From: JAMIFV01 sp035906055
GTDB lineage: Bacteria > Pseudomonadota > Alphaproteobacteria > Rickettsiales > JABCZZ01
Direction: 5' to 3'
DNA: 64,000 nucleotides
Assembly: GCA_035906055.1 (NCBI GenBank)
Contig: JAMIFV010000043.1
Coordinates: forward strand, 1-64,000
Translations under genes and position numbers: made by a program
Shown here: positions 15,492 through 26,201 of the stretch, in pieces
Layout: each line of letters starts with the position of its first letter
Position numbering within the stretch: the first letter of the stretch is position 1
Notes under the pieces: model-generated
Seen by the model: only the letters and a program-made list of their open reading frames with translations
Database searches by the model: none
What the model was told of the DNA's origin: nothing

Positions 15492-16205
15492 TTATTCGGC
15501 CTTTTTCTCTTCGGTCGCTGCTGCGGCAGCTGCCGTGCGGACACCTGCGGGCATCGGCACGTTAGCGGGCGCGGCGCGCTTTACAGCGTCCTTCACCAGC
15601 ACATAGCTGTTCTTGGAACCCGGAACGGCACCGCTGATATAGATAAGGCCTTTAGCATCATCTACCTGCACAACCTGCAGGTTGGACACGGTAACGCGTT
15701 CGGTGCCGAGGTGACCGGCCATCTTCTTGCCCTTGAACACTTTACCCGGATCCTGGCGCTGACCGGTGGAACCGTGCGAGCGATGGGAAACGGATACGCC
15801 GTGGGACGCTTCCAGACCGGCAAAATTCCAGCGCTTCATAACGCCGGCAAAGCCTTTACCGATGGTGGAACCGATTACGTCTACGAACTGGCCGGGAACA
15901 TAATGGCTGGCTACGAGCTCAGCGCCTACTGAGGGCAGGTTGGTTTCTTCCACGCGGAACTCGACCATCTTGCGGCCCGGTTCAACCTTGGCTTTGGCAT
16001 AGTGCCCGCGAAGCGCCTTGGAGACGTTCTTCACTTTTGCTTTACCAGAGGAAAGCTGCACGGCGGAATAACCGTCGCGTGCCTTGGTCTTGTGAGCGAC
16101 CACGCGCAGCTCGTCGAGCTGCAATACGGTCACTGGAATATGTACGCCGTCTTCATCGAACAGGCGGGACATGCCCAGCTTCTTTGCGATTATACCGGTT
16201 CTCAT
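15492..16205 (-). CDS. rplC: 50S ribosomal protein L3
   Basis: The 237-residue L3 starts MRTGIIAKKLGMSRLFDEDGVHIPVTVLQ and carries the central GFAGVMKRWNFAG and SHGVSVSHRSHGSTGQRQDPGKVFKGKKMAGHLG motifs, including the Gln that is methylated in many bacteria. The C-terminus ends in an Ala/Glu/Lys tail. Its start overlaps the rpsJ stop by 4 bases. Confidence 0.98.
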   Translation of the reverse strand: MRTGIIAKKLGMSRLFDEDGVHIPVTVLQLDELRVVAHKTKARDGYSAVQLSSGKAKVKNVSKALRGHYAKAKVEPGRKMVEFRVEETNLPSVGAELVASHYVPGQFVDVIGSTIGKGFAGVMKRWNFAGLEASHGVSVSHRSHGSTGQRQDPGKVFKGKKMAGHLGTERVTVSNLQVVQVDDAKGLIYISGAVPGSKNSYVLVKDAVKRAAPANVPMPAGVRTAAAAAATEEKKAE

Positions 16206-16528
16206 GCTGCCTTCTCCCCACCAAGCTGGATTTCAACATCCACACCTGCGGACAGGTCGAGCTTCATCAGCGCGTCCACGGTCTGCGGCGTCGGATCCAG
16301 TATGTCAATCAGACGTTTGTGCGTGCGGATTTCAAACTGCTCACGCGATTTTTTATCAATGTGCGGCGAACGGTTCACCGTGAAGCGCTCGATACGGCGC
16401 GGCAGCGGTACCGGACCACGCACCTGTGCGCCCGTCCTTTTCGCGGTATTCACGATCTCGCTGGTCGAATGATCAAGCATCATATGATCAAACGCTTTGA
16501 GACGGATGCGTATTTTCTGACTGTTCAT
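16202..16528 (-). CDS. rpsJ: 30S ribosomal protein S10
   Basis: The 108-residue S10 has IRIRLKAFDHMMLDHSTSEIVNTAKRTGAQVRGPVPLP, HIDKKSREQFEIRTHKRLIDI and the C-terminal DLSAGVDVEIQ. Besides its place in the 30S head it is the NusE partner in transcription antitermination. It heads the S10 set and follows tuf after an 85-base gap that holds a palindromic repeat. Confidence 0.98.
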   Translation of the reverse strand: MNSQKIRIRLKAFDHMMLDHSTSEIVNTAKRTGAQVRGPVPLPRRIERFTVNRSPHIDKKSREQFEIRTHKRLIDILDPTPQTVDALMKLDLSAGVDVEIQLGGEKAA

Positions 16529-16540
16529 ACTTTATTCCTA

Positions 16541-16600
16541 GTTATTAGTTGTTCGTTGTTCGTTGTTGGTGAAGTTGCGAACAACTAACAACCAACAACG
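16541..16600. repeat. GTTGTT-type imperfect inverted repeat, copy 2 (tuf-rpsJ gap)
   Basis: Tandem gttgttc units on the left face their complement (acaactaacaaccaacaacg) on the right around a short loop. The sequence is clearly related to the repeat at 9638-9699. It occupies most of the gap between tuf and rpsJ and would fold into a hairpin in the transcript. Confidence 0.75.
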
Positions 16601-16613
16601 AAGAACCACTTTC

Positions 16614-17801
<1,188 letters not shown>

Positions 17802-17831
17802 GGGATACTCCTTAGGTTTTGATCTTTGTGG

Positions 17832-19907
17832 TTAAGCAACTTTTTTCTTGATTTCGTCTACCATGCTGGTCGGCACCTGTTCATAGTGGTCGAACTGCAT
17901 GGTGTACTGTGCGCGGCCCTGCGTCATCGAACGCAGCGTATTCACGTAGCCGAACATTTTGGCGAGCGGAACCATTGCATCTACGACAATGGCGTTACCG
18001 CGCATATCCTGCCCCTGGATCTGGCCACGGCGTCCGGTAAGGTCGCCGATCACAGAACCGGTATAGTCTTCAGGGGTTACCACTTCCACCTTCATGATGG
18101 GCTCCAGCAGGCGGGGTTCGCCTTTGGGCATGCCTTCACGGAAAGCGGCACGGGCAGCGATTTCGAATGCAAGCACGCTGGAGTCTACATCGTGGTAGGC
18201 GCCGTCGATCAGCGTGGCTTTAAAGTCAATGGTGGGGTAACCCGCAACAACGCCGTTATCCAGGGATGCTTCGAGGCCCTTTTCAACACCCGGCACGTAT
18301 TCCTTGGGAACCGAACCGCCGACGATCTTGCTTTCGAATACGAAGCCGGAGCCGGGGGGCAGCGGTTCGAGTTCGAGGATGATACGCGCGAACTGACCGG
18401 AACCGCCGGACTGTTTCTTGTGCGTATAGTCGATCGTGGTCTTCTTGGTGATGGTTTCGCGGTAAGCCACCATGGGCGCACCCACGTTCGCTTCAACCTT
18501 GAATTCGCGCTTCATGCGGTCCACGATGATTTCGAGGTGCAATTCGCCCATGCCCTTGAGGATCGTCTGGCCGGTTTCTTCGTCGGAAGAAACGCGGAGC
18601 GACGGATCTTCGGAAGCGAGGCGGGAAAGCGCCATGCCCATCTTTTCCTGGTCGGCCTTGGTCTTGGGTTCCACAGCCAATTCGATAACGGGCTCGGGGA
18701 ACTCCATACGCTCAAGGATCACTGCCGCATCCGGATCGGAGAGCGTGTCACCCGTGGTCGTGTCTTTCAGACCGGCCAGCGCGATGATGTCGCCAGCATA
18801 AGCAACCTTGATGTCTTCGCGGGAATTCGCATGCATGAGCAGCATACGGCCCACGCGTTCGCGCTTGTCCTTGATCGTGTTCTGCACGTAAGAACCGGAT
18901 TCCAGCTTGCCGGAATAGATGCGCGCGAAGGTCAGCGAACCTACGAACGGATCGGTCATGATCTTAAACGCCAGCGCGGAGAACTTTTCGTTGTCGTCAG
19001 CCTTACGGGTGATCTCGGCATCGGTCTTCACGTCGATCGCGGTGATGGACGGAATGTCCAGCGGGCTCGGCAGGAAGTCCACTACTGCGTCAAGCATCGG
19101 CTGTACGCCCTTGTTCTTGAAGGCAGCGCCATTCACCACGGGAACGAACTTGAAGCTTACGGTACCTTTACGGATACAGGCCTTGAGCTGCTCTTCGGTC
19201 GGCTCAGTGCCGTTGAGGTATGCTTCCATGACCGCATCGTCCATTTCAACGGCGATCTCAAGCATTTTTTCGCGGGCCTTCCTGGCGGCGTCCTGCAGGT
19301 CAGCGCGGATATCAACAATGTCGAATTTCGCGCCGAGCTCTTCACCCTTCCACACGATTTCCTTCATCTTGATAAGGTCGACTACGCCTTCGTATTTGTC
19401 TTCGGAACCGATCGGTAACTGGATCACGAGGGGCACAGTGCCCAGACGATCGATCATCATCTGTACGGTACGCTCGAAATTGGCACCGGTACGGTCCATC
19501 TTGTTCACGAAGCAGATACGCGGAACGCGGTATTTGTCAGCCTGGCGCCATACGGTTTCAGACTGGGGCTCTACGCCCGCTACGGAGTCGAACACGGCAA
19601 CGGCGCCGTCGAGTACGCGCATGGAGCGCTCCACTTCGATGGTGAAGTCCACGTGGCCGGGAGTGTCAATGATGTTAATGCGCTTGTCGTTCCAGAAGCA
19701 GGTGGTAGCAGCGGAGGTAATGGTGATACCGCGCTCCTGTTCCTGTTCCATCCAGTCCATCGTAGCAGCGCCTTCATGCACTTCGCCGATCTTGTGCGAT
19801 TTGCCGGTGTAATAAAGGATACGTTCGGTGGTGGTGGTCTTACCTGCGTCGATATGCGCGCAGATACCGATATTGCGATAGTCTTTAAGATGTGTTTTGC
19901 GGGACAT
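17832..19907 (-). CDS. fusA: elongation factor G
   Basis: The 691-residue translocase has the G1 motif AHIDAGKTTTTERILYYTG at 17-35, RGITITSAATTCFW, DTPGHVDFTIEVERSMRVLDGAV and NKMDRTGANF, and then domains II to V through the C-terminal YVNTLRSMTQGRAQYTMQFDHYEQVP. Length is standard for EF-G1. It stands between rpsG and tuf in the usual str order. Confidence 0.99.
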   Translation of the reverse strand: MSRKTHLKDYRNIGICAHIDAGKTTTTERILYYTGKSHKIGEVHEGAATMDWMEQEQERGITITSAATTCFWNDKRINIIDTPGHVDFTIEVERSMRVLDGAVAVFDSVAGVEPQSETVWRQADKYRVPRICFVNKMDRTGANFERTVQMMIDRLGTVPLVIQLPIGSEDKYEGVVDLIKMKEIVWKGEELGAKFDIVDIRADLQDAARKAREKMLEIAVEMDDAVMEAYLNGTEPTEEQLKACIRKGTVSFKFVPVVNGAAFKNKGVQPMLDAVVDFLPSPLDIPSITAIDVKTDAEITRKADDNEKFSALAFKIMTDPFVGSLTFARIYSGKLESGSYVQNTIKDKRERVGRMLLMHANSREDIKVAYAGDIIALAGLKDTTTGDTLSDPDAAVILERMEFPEPVIELAVEPKTKADQEKMGMALSRLASEDPSLRVSSDEETGQTILKGMGELHLEIIVDRMKREFKVEANVGAPMVAYRETITKKTTIDYTHKKQSGGSGQFARIILELEPLPPGSGFVFESKIVGGSVPKEYVPGVEKGLEASLDNGVVAGYPTIDFKATLIDGAYHDVDSSVLAFEIAARAAFREGMPKGEPRLLEPIMKVEVVTPEDYTGSVIGDLTGRRGQIQGQDMRGNAIVVDAMVPLAKMFGYVNTLRSMTQGRAQYTMQFDHYEQVPTSMVDEIKKKVA

Positions 19908-19931
19908 GGTGGGTTCCTGTTCTTCTTATAA

Positions 19932-20402
19932 TTACCAGCGATAATGCGAGAAGGCCTTGTTGGCTTCTGCCATGCGGTGTGTATCTTCGCGCTTTTTAAC
20001 GGCGCCGCCACGGTTGTTGGCAGCATCCATCAGTTCGTTGGCGAGACGATCCTTCATGGTCTTGTCCTTGCGGGCGCGGGCGGAGATGATCAGCCAGCGG
20101 ATGGCAAGGGCCTGACGGCGTTCGGTGCGAACTTCGGTGGGAACCTGGTAGGTAGCACCACCCACACGGCGCGAGCGCACTTCAACGGAAGGCATCACAT
20201 TCTCGAGCGCGGAATTGAATACCGGCAGGGGGTCCTGGCTGGTGCGCTTATTGATGGCATCGAGCGCATCATACACAATAGCTTCAGCGGCGGACTTCTT
20301 GCCGTGATACATCAGCGAGTTGATGAATTTGGTGAATACCACGTTGCCGTATTTGGCATCGGGGAGAACCTGGCGTTTAATCGCAGCGCGACGACGGGAC
20401 AT
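19932..20402 (-). CDS. rpsG: 30S ribosomal protein S7
   Basis: The 156-residue S7 nucleates the 30S head. It has MSRRRAAIKRQVLPDAKYGNVVFTKFINSLMYHGKKSAAE at the start and the conserved RRVGGATYQVPTEVRTERRQALAIRWLI and KREDTHRMAEANKAFSHYRW at the end. In enteric bacteria S7 represses the str operon; no matching leader structure was found here. Confidence 0.99.
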   Translation of the reverse strand: MSRRRAAIKRQVLPDAKYGNVVFTKFINSLMYHGKKSAAEAIVYDALDAINKRTSQDPLPVFNSALENVMPSVEVRSRRVGGATYQVPTEVRTERRQALAIRWLIISARARKDKTMKDRLANELMDAANNRGGAVKKREDTHRMAEANKAFSHYRW

Positions 20403-20418
20403 ACTCTTTTTCCTTCAA

Positions 20419-20493
20419 TGTCATTCCCACGCAAGCGGGAATCTAGTTTTTCTTTGGTCAGGCACGTGATCCCGGCCTTCGCCGGGATGACGG
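20419..20493. repeat. REPIN-like element between rpsL and rpsG
   Basis: Two GTCAT..-type hairpins face each other: left arm tgtcattcccacgcaagcgg and onwards (20419-20443), right arm gatcccggccttcgccggga and onwards (20466-20493), separated by about 22 bases. This pair-of-palindromes layout matches the elements at 26131-26200 and 27667-28051, with more divergent arms. It lies inside the str operon and must be transcribed with it. Confidence 0.75.
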
Positions 20494-20526
20494 TTCCTCA
20501 CGCGGCAAAGCCGCCAAGGCTTACCG

Positions 20527-20898
20527 TCACTTGGGACGCTTAGCGCCGTAGAGCGAGCGCGACTGTTTGCGGTTCTTAACGCCCTGCGTATCGAGCGTAC
20601 CGCGAATGATATGATAGCGAACACCCGGCAAATCCTTTACACGGCCGCCGCGGATCATCACGACAGAGTGTTCTTGCAGGTTGTGGCCTTCGCCGGGAAT
20701 ATAGCTGGTAACTTCAAAACCGTTAGTGAGACGAACGCGGGCCACCTTACGAAGCGCGGAGTTAGGCTTCTTCGGCGTGGTGGTATATACGCGGGTGCAA
20801 ACACCGCGCTTCTGCGGGCACGCTTCCATAGCGGGCACTTTGTTGCGGTGGGTCGGCTTTACGCGCGGTTTGCGCACGAGCTGGTTAATCGTTGGCAT
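20527..20898 (-). CDS. rpsL: 30S ribosomal protein S12
   Basis: The 123-residue S12 starts MPTINQLVRKPR and has TTTPKKPNSALRKVARVRLTNG, with the Lys of the PKKPNS decoding-centre loop that governs streptomycin response, and VKDLPGVRYHIIRGTLDTQGVKNRKQSRSLYGAKRPK at the C-terminus. The residues present are the wild-type, drug-sensitive form. It is the first gene of the str operon. Confidence 0.99.
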   Translation of the reverse strand: MPTINQLVRKPRVKPTHRNKVPAMEACPQKRGVCTRVYTTTPKKPNSALRKVARVRLTNGFEVTSYIPGEGHNLQEHSVVMIRGGRVKDLPGVRYHIIRGTLDTQGVKNRKQSRSLYGAKRPK

Positions 20899-21358
20899 GC
20901 AACTTCCTTTGGTTCGTCGTTCACATTTTCACACATCACCCTGACACACTGCGCATCGGGGAAGGTCTCTCCGGCATAAAGCATTGATTTTTTTTACAAA
21001 TTCATGCCATTTAAGGCGCTTTTTGGATCAAAGAGGCGCGTAACATAGACATGAGCCCCCGGAACGTCAAGGGAAATTTATGTGTTTTTTAGATCACGGC
21101 CCGTGCCACTTATGAGCACATAATGCCATACCCTCTTAACCACGTAACGATTTCTTTACCTTTTGCTCCTAGCGTTCGCGTTTAACGGTGGCATTTTTTT
21201 GTGCCGGCCGTGATATTTTTACTTGCATTCCCGCTTTGGGTCGGGCTTAAAAGAAATCAAGAAAAACCCCGCATAAGGGGCCATCTACCGTCGCCGGTAC
21301 ACCACCTGTAGTAATCTGGCCATCCGGCCCGCCTAAGAAAGTTGCGAGTAAAACAACC
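20899..21358. other. divergent intergenic region between rpsL and the M23 peptidase gene
   Basis: This 460-base region holds the str operon promoter (described separately), a T-rich stretch at about 20985-20996 in the rpsL leader, and a small ccccgcataagggg hairpin at about 21264-21280 just upstream of the peptidase gene. A weak forward candidate (TTGCAT, 17 bases, CTTAAA, about 21223-21251) could drive the peptidase gene. No open reading frame with coding character is present. Confidence 0.5.
21042..21070 (-). promoter_or_regulatory. candidate str operon promoter
   Basis: On the minus strand TTGACG (21070-21065) and TATGTT (21047-21042) are separated by exactly 17 bases and lie about 145 bases upstream of the rpsL start. 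This is the best sigma-70 match in the region and would give a leader of about 130 bases. Confidence 0.55.
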
Positions 21359-22951
21359 ATGATCCTCTTCCCGCGCGATGAGATTCCTGCGATTGCACCG
21401 GCCGCCGCCTCCCCGCTGCGCCCGCATGCGCACCGCAGGATCAACCGCCTGCGCGTATCGTGGTTCGTGCTGGGCGCATTGTGCGGCGTGCTCGTGGGGG
21501 TGAGCGCGGGCAAGCTTTCCGGCCCGCAGGAAACCGCTTCCGCCCCTGTTAAGGAAGTCATCGCCCAACCGGGTGCAGCCCCGGTTGCCGCAGCACCTGA
21601 ACCCGCCGCAACAACCATTACCGGGGAACCGCCTGCACACATGCAGGCAGCCGCAGCCCCTTTGATTGAGCCCCTCCCAGAAGCTGCGACGCAGCCGGAA
21701 GTCCCCGTAGCAGCAGAAATGGCTGCCACCGCGCAGCCTGCCGCCATCACGCAAGCCCCAGCCGCAGCAGCGCCCGCACCGGAAGAGCCAGCCATCACCC
21801 TGCCCGCGACTTTTACTATCAAAGTGGAGAAAAAACAGACGCTCGCCTCCATTTTCATGGAGAATGGCGTGCCGGAGCCCGAAGCCAACGAGGCGGTGGA
21901 CGCATTGAAGAAATACCTCAATCCCAAGCGCATCACCGCCGGGCAGATATTCAGCCTGAAACTGGACAAGAATAACCAGATCATGGGCGCCACCACGATT
22001 CTGGGCATGGAGATCGAAGCCTCTCCCGTGCGTACGGTAAAGCTGCAGCGTGACTCGAAAGGCAAGCTGGTGGCGGGTGAAGTAAAGGCCGCGCTCAGCA
22101 CGGGCATGGCGCGCGCTGGCGGCAGGATCCGCTCCAGCCTCTACCAGACCGCCATCGACTCCGGCATCCCGGTTAAAATGGTCGGCGAGATCATCCAGGC
22201 CTTCAGCTACGACGTCGACTTCCAGCGCGACGTGAAGCAGGGCGATAAAATCGACGTCGTGTTCGAACGTATCCATACGAATAAAAACGTCACCACCGGC
22301 ACCGGAAAAATGCTCTACGCCTCGCTCACGCTGGGCGGCAAGGAGATGACCATCTACCGGCACACCGCCGCCGACGGCTTCACGGGGTATTACAACGCCA
22401 AGGGCGAATCGGTACGCAAGGCACTGCTGCGCACGCCTATCAACGGCGCGCATATCACGTCGGGGTTTGGCATGCGCCGCCACCCCATCCTGGGTTACTC
22501 CAAAATGCATAAGGGCATGGATTTCGGCGCGCCTACCGGCACTCCCATCTATGCCGCTGGTGACGGCGTGATCGAGGAAGCGGGCCGCAAGGGCGGTTAC
22601 GGCAACTATGTGCGCATCCGCCACACCAAATCCTACGCCACCGCATACGGCCATGCCAGCCGCATTGCCAAAGGCATCCGCCCCGGCATGCGCGTGCGTC
22701 AGGGGCAGGTCATCGCGTATGTAGGCTCCACCGGCGCTTCCACTGGCCCGCATCTGCATTATGAAGTGATCGCAGGAAACTCACAGGTTAACCCGGCAGG
22801 CGTCAAGTTCCGCACCGGCCAGCAGCTCACCGGCAAGGAGTTTGCCGCGTTCAGAAAGAGCGTGAAGCAGGTGGAAAGCCTTACCGCTTCCGCCCCCGCC
22901 TCCAGAAAAACGCAGGTTGCTTCTGCTGGAAGCGCATCCCCTAAGCCTTAA
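21359..22951 (+). CDS. membrane-anchored M23 (LytM-type) metallopeptidase
   Basis: This 530-residue protein has one membrane segment at about 33-50, a long Ala/Pro-rich linker to about residue 145, an OapA/LysM-like region, and a C-terminal M23 domain. The zinc set is intact: His384 and Asp388 (HKGMD) and His467, with catalytic His465 (HLHYE). SGFGMRRHPILGYSK marks the domain start. Such enzymes cut peptidoglycan cross-links in the periplasm during growth or division. The 3' end overlaps that of convergent purK by 11 bases. Confidence 0.93.
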   Translation: MILFPRDEIPAIAPAAASPLRPHAHRRINRLRVSWFVLGALCGVLVGVSAGKLSGPQETASAPVKEVIAQPGAAPVAAAPEPAATTITGEPPAHMQAAAAPLIEPLPEAATQPEVPVAAEMAATAQPAAITQAPAAAAPAPEEPAITLPATFTIKVEKKQTLASIFMENGVPEPEANEAVDALKKYLNPKRITAGQIFSLKLDKNNQIMGATTILGMEIEASPVRTVKLQRDSKGKLVAGEVKAALSTGMARAGGRIRSSLYQTAIDSGIPVKMVGEIIQAFSYDVDFQRDVKQGDKIDVVFERIHTNKNVTTGTGKMLYASLTLGGKEMTIYRHTAADGFTGYYNAKGESVRKALLRTPINGAHITSGFGMRRHPILGYSKMHKGMDFGAPTGTPIYAAGDGVIEEAGRKGGYGNYVRIRHTKSYATAYGHASRIAKGIRPGMRVRQGQVIAYVGSTGASTGPHLHYEVIAGNSQVNPAGVKFRTGQQLTGKEFAAFRKSVKQVESLTASAPASRKTQVASAGSASPKP

Positions 22952-24002
22952 GAATATTCACATGCCCCATCTTGCGGCCTGCGCGGGTTTCGGTTTTTCC
23001 GTAAAGATGCAGCTTGGCGTTGGGGTTCTTCAGGTATTCAGGCCAGAGATTCACATCGTCACCGATGAGGTTTTTCATTTCCGCATCTGAATGGCGCGCC
23101 GGGCTGCCAAGGGGCAAACCGCACACCACGCGGATGATCTGTTCAAACTGGCCGGTGACGCAGGCATCCATCGTCCAGTGGCCGGAATTATGCGGGCGCG
23201 GCGCCAGCTCGTTCACGAGGATGCGGTTATCCTTCGTCACGAACATCTCCACCGCCAGCAGCCCCACCACCTCCAGCGATGCGGCGATGCGCACGGCCAT
23301 ATCCTCCGCTTGCCGAGCCAGCACGGCGTCAATGGGCGCGGGCGCGATCGTGGTATCGAGCATATGGTCCTTGTGGATGTTCTGCACGGGCACATACGGA
23401 GCCGTTTCGCCCCCTGCCCCGCGCGCCACGATCACGGATATCTCCATGGAAAAATCCACGTATCCTTCCAGCACGGCTTCCGCTCCTTTTATCGCTTCCC
23501 ATGCGGCCTCCGCTTCGCTTTCCTTGCGGATCGTCACCTGCCCTTTGCCGTCATAGCCCAGTTCAGCCGTTTTGAGGATTGCCGGAAGCCCAACCTGCTT
23601 GATTGCAGCGGGAAAATCCGCCAGCGCGCGGATTTCCGCGAACGCAGCGGTGCCGATACCCAGCGCCTGCACCGCCTTCTTCTCGCGGATACGGTTGCGG
23701 CTTGCCTTCAGCACTTCGGCTGAAGGGCGCACAGGTTTCTGCCCTTCCAGCAGGGTAAGGCTCTCAAACGGCACGTTCTCGAACTCGAACGTCACGACAT
23801 CCACGGAATCCGCAAATGCCTGCAAGGCCTTGATATCGTCATATTCGGCAACCGTAGTCTTGCTGGCCACATGTGATGCAGGAGAGCCGGGTTCAGGGGT
23901 AAATACATGCACTTTATAGCCAAGCCCTGCAGCGGCCATGGCCATCATGCGCCCCAATTGCCCGCCGCCGATGATACCTATGGTAGAGCCGGGTGCTATC
24001 AT
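22941..24002 (-). CDS. purK: N5-carboxyaminoimidazole ribonucleotide synthase
   Basis: PurK uses ATP and bicarbonate to carboxylate AIR in purine synthesis. The 353-residue ATP-grasp protein has GIIGGGQLGRMMAMAAAGLGYKV at the start, GYDGKGQ in the ATP-grasp domain, and NELAPRPHNSGHWTMDAC. Its start overlaps the purE stop by 4 bases, so the two consecutive enzymes are coupled. The 3' end overlaps the convergent peptidase gene by 11 bases. Confidence 0.97.
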   Translation of the reverse strand: MIAPGSTIGIIGGGQLGRMMAMAAAGLGYKVHVFTPEPGSPASHVASKTTVAEYDDIKALQAFADSVDVVTFEFENVPFESLTLLEGQKPVRPSAEVLKASRNRIREKKAVQALGIGTAAFAEIRALADFPAAIKQVGLPAILKTAELGYDGKGQVTIRKESEAEAAWEAIKGAEAVLEGYVDFSMEISVIVARGAGGETAPYVPVQNIHKDHMLDTTIAPAPIDAVLARQAEDMAVRIAASLEVVGLLAVEMFVTKDNRILVNELAPRPHNSGHWTMDACVTGQFEQIIRVVCGLPLGSPARHSDAEMKNLIGDDVNLWPEYLKNPNAKLHLYGKTETRAGRKMGHVNILKA

Positions 24003-24484
24003 GGCTTGAGTTTTATCGAGTCCGTTTGTTTTACGCGGAATTTCTGCAGCTTTGCAGAGAGCTTTGCATCGTTCAGCGCGAGGATGGAAACGGCAAGCAG
24101 CCCGGCATTGATGGAACCTGCCTTGCCGATGGCAAGCGAACCCACCGGAATACCGGCGGGCATCTGCGCGATGGAAAGCAGGCTATCCAGCCCTTTGAGC
24201 GTCTTGCTTTCCACGGGAACGCCCAGCACCGGCAGATGCGTCATGGAAGCAGCCATGCCGGGAAGGTGCGCAGCCCCCCCTGCCCCGGCGATGATGAGCT
24301 TGAAACCTTTACCGGCTGCGCCGGTGGCAAAGTCATACAGGCGTTTGGGCGTGCGGTGCGCGGAGATGACCAGCACCTCATGCGATACGCCGAACTCTTC
24401 AAGCTGCATGGCGGCGTGCTGCATGGTTTCCCAGTCGGACTGGCTTCCCATGATGATGGCCACATCGGCTTGCTTGCTCTTCAT
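23999..24484 (-). CDS. purE: N5-carboxyaminoimidazole ribonucleotide mutase
   Basis: PurE moves the carboxyl group of N5-CAIR to give CAIR. The 161-residue protein shows the class I signature IIMGSQSDWETM near the N-terminus, the SAHRTPKRLYDFA active-site segment and the IAGAGGAAHLPGMAAS loop. It is the first gene of a purE-purK pair. Confidence 0.97.
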   Translation of the reverse strand: MKSKQADVAIIMGSQSDWETMQHAAMQLEEFGVSHEVLVISAHRTPKRLYDFATGAAGKGFKLIIAGAGGAAHLPGMAASMTHLPVLGVPVESKTLKGLDSLLSIAQMPAGIPVGSLAIGKAGSINAGLLAVSILALNDAKLSAKLQKFRVKQTDSIKLKP

Positions 24485-24552
24485 ATTCCCTCAGAAAAAA
24501 GGGTTATATATACTGCCATGCTTAAAAGTTCCATGATTATTCGTTATTTCGC

Positions 24553-24584
24553 ACTCGGTACCGCGTACTCGGTTAACCGAGTAC
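24553..24584. repeat. CCGAGTAC palindromic repeat, copy 2 (upstream of purE)
   Basis: The 20-base sequence at 24565-24584 (gtactcggttaaccgagtac) is a perfect palindrome, and 24553-24572 is the exact reverse complement of the 20-base core found at 15466-15485 in the rplC-rplD gap. Further half-units (ccgagtacgcgg) follow to about 24595. The remainder of the 371-base gap before the kinase gene is AT-rich and otherwise featureless except for the promoter candidate at 24695-24723. Confidence 0.85.
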
Positions 24585-24694
24585 CGAGTACGCGGCACGC
24601 CCTGGCACGTTGCACAAAAAACACACCTGAAAACCAATATACCACACAGTGTTAATTTTCTATTACTAGGCCTACTTTTCTATTTATTATTTTT

Positions 24695-24723
24695 TTGCAT
24701 ACTATATATAGTGTGTTTATTAA
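24695..24723 (+). promoter_or_regulatory. candidate promoter of the sensor kinase gene with a palindrome in the spacer
   Basis: TTGCAT (24695-24700) and TATTAA (24718-24723) are 17 bases apart. The 12-base palindrome actatatatagt (24701-24712) lies between the two boxes, where a repressor could sit. The region is markedly AT-rich compared with its surroundings. The match is by eye and the -10 box is only fair. Confidence 0.35.
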
Positions 24724-24855
24724 AAAATGGTGGCTGCGTTCAATTGCACAGATTTCTGTGGTGAATTTGGCAAAACCATCGCGGGATACACCGTAATCAG
24801 GTAGGTCAAAAAAGTGTAGATTCGCATGTTTTGGACGTTCTGGAGGCATTATTCT

Positions 24856-26130
<1,275 letters not shown>

Positions 26131-26200
26131 TTGTCATACCGCACTTGTTGCGGTATCTCATGCAAAGTAAGGAGACCCCGCAATAAATGCGGGGTGACAA
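26131..26200. repeat. REPIN-like element (two facing palindromes) between the kinase and COQ9 genes
   Basis: Left arm 26131-26159 and right arm 26172-26200 are each 29 bases and each fold on themselves. The right arm read on the other strand matches the left arm at 23 of 29 positions, and the CC/GG to TA/TA differences keep the stem paired. The arms are near-identical in the conserved parts to the ends of the GIY-YIG unit at 27667-28051. Confidence 0.85.
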
Positions 26201-26201
26201 T

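Noticed and set aside
17826..19418. 530-codon open frame antisense to fusA
   Set aside because: fusA is unambiguous, and long antisense frames are expected opposite highly biased codons.
21257..22759. 500-codon open frame antisense to the M23 peptidase
   Set aside because: The plus-strand product has an intact zinc site, while the minus-strand translation is rich in Gly, His and Arg and has no recognisable motif.
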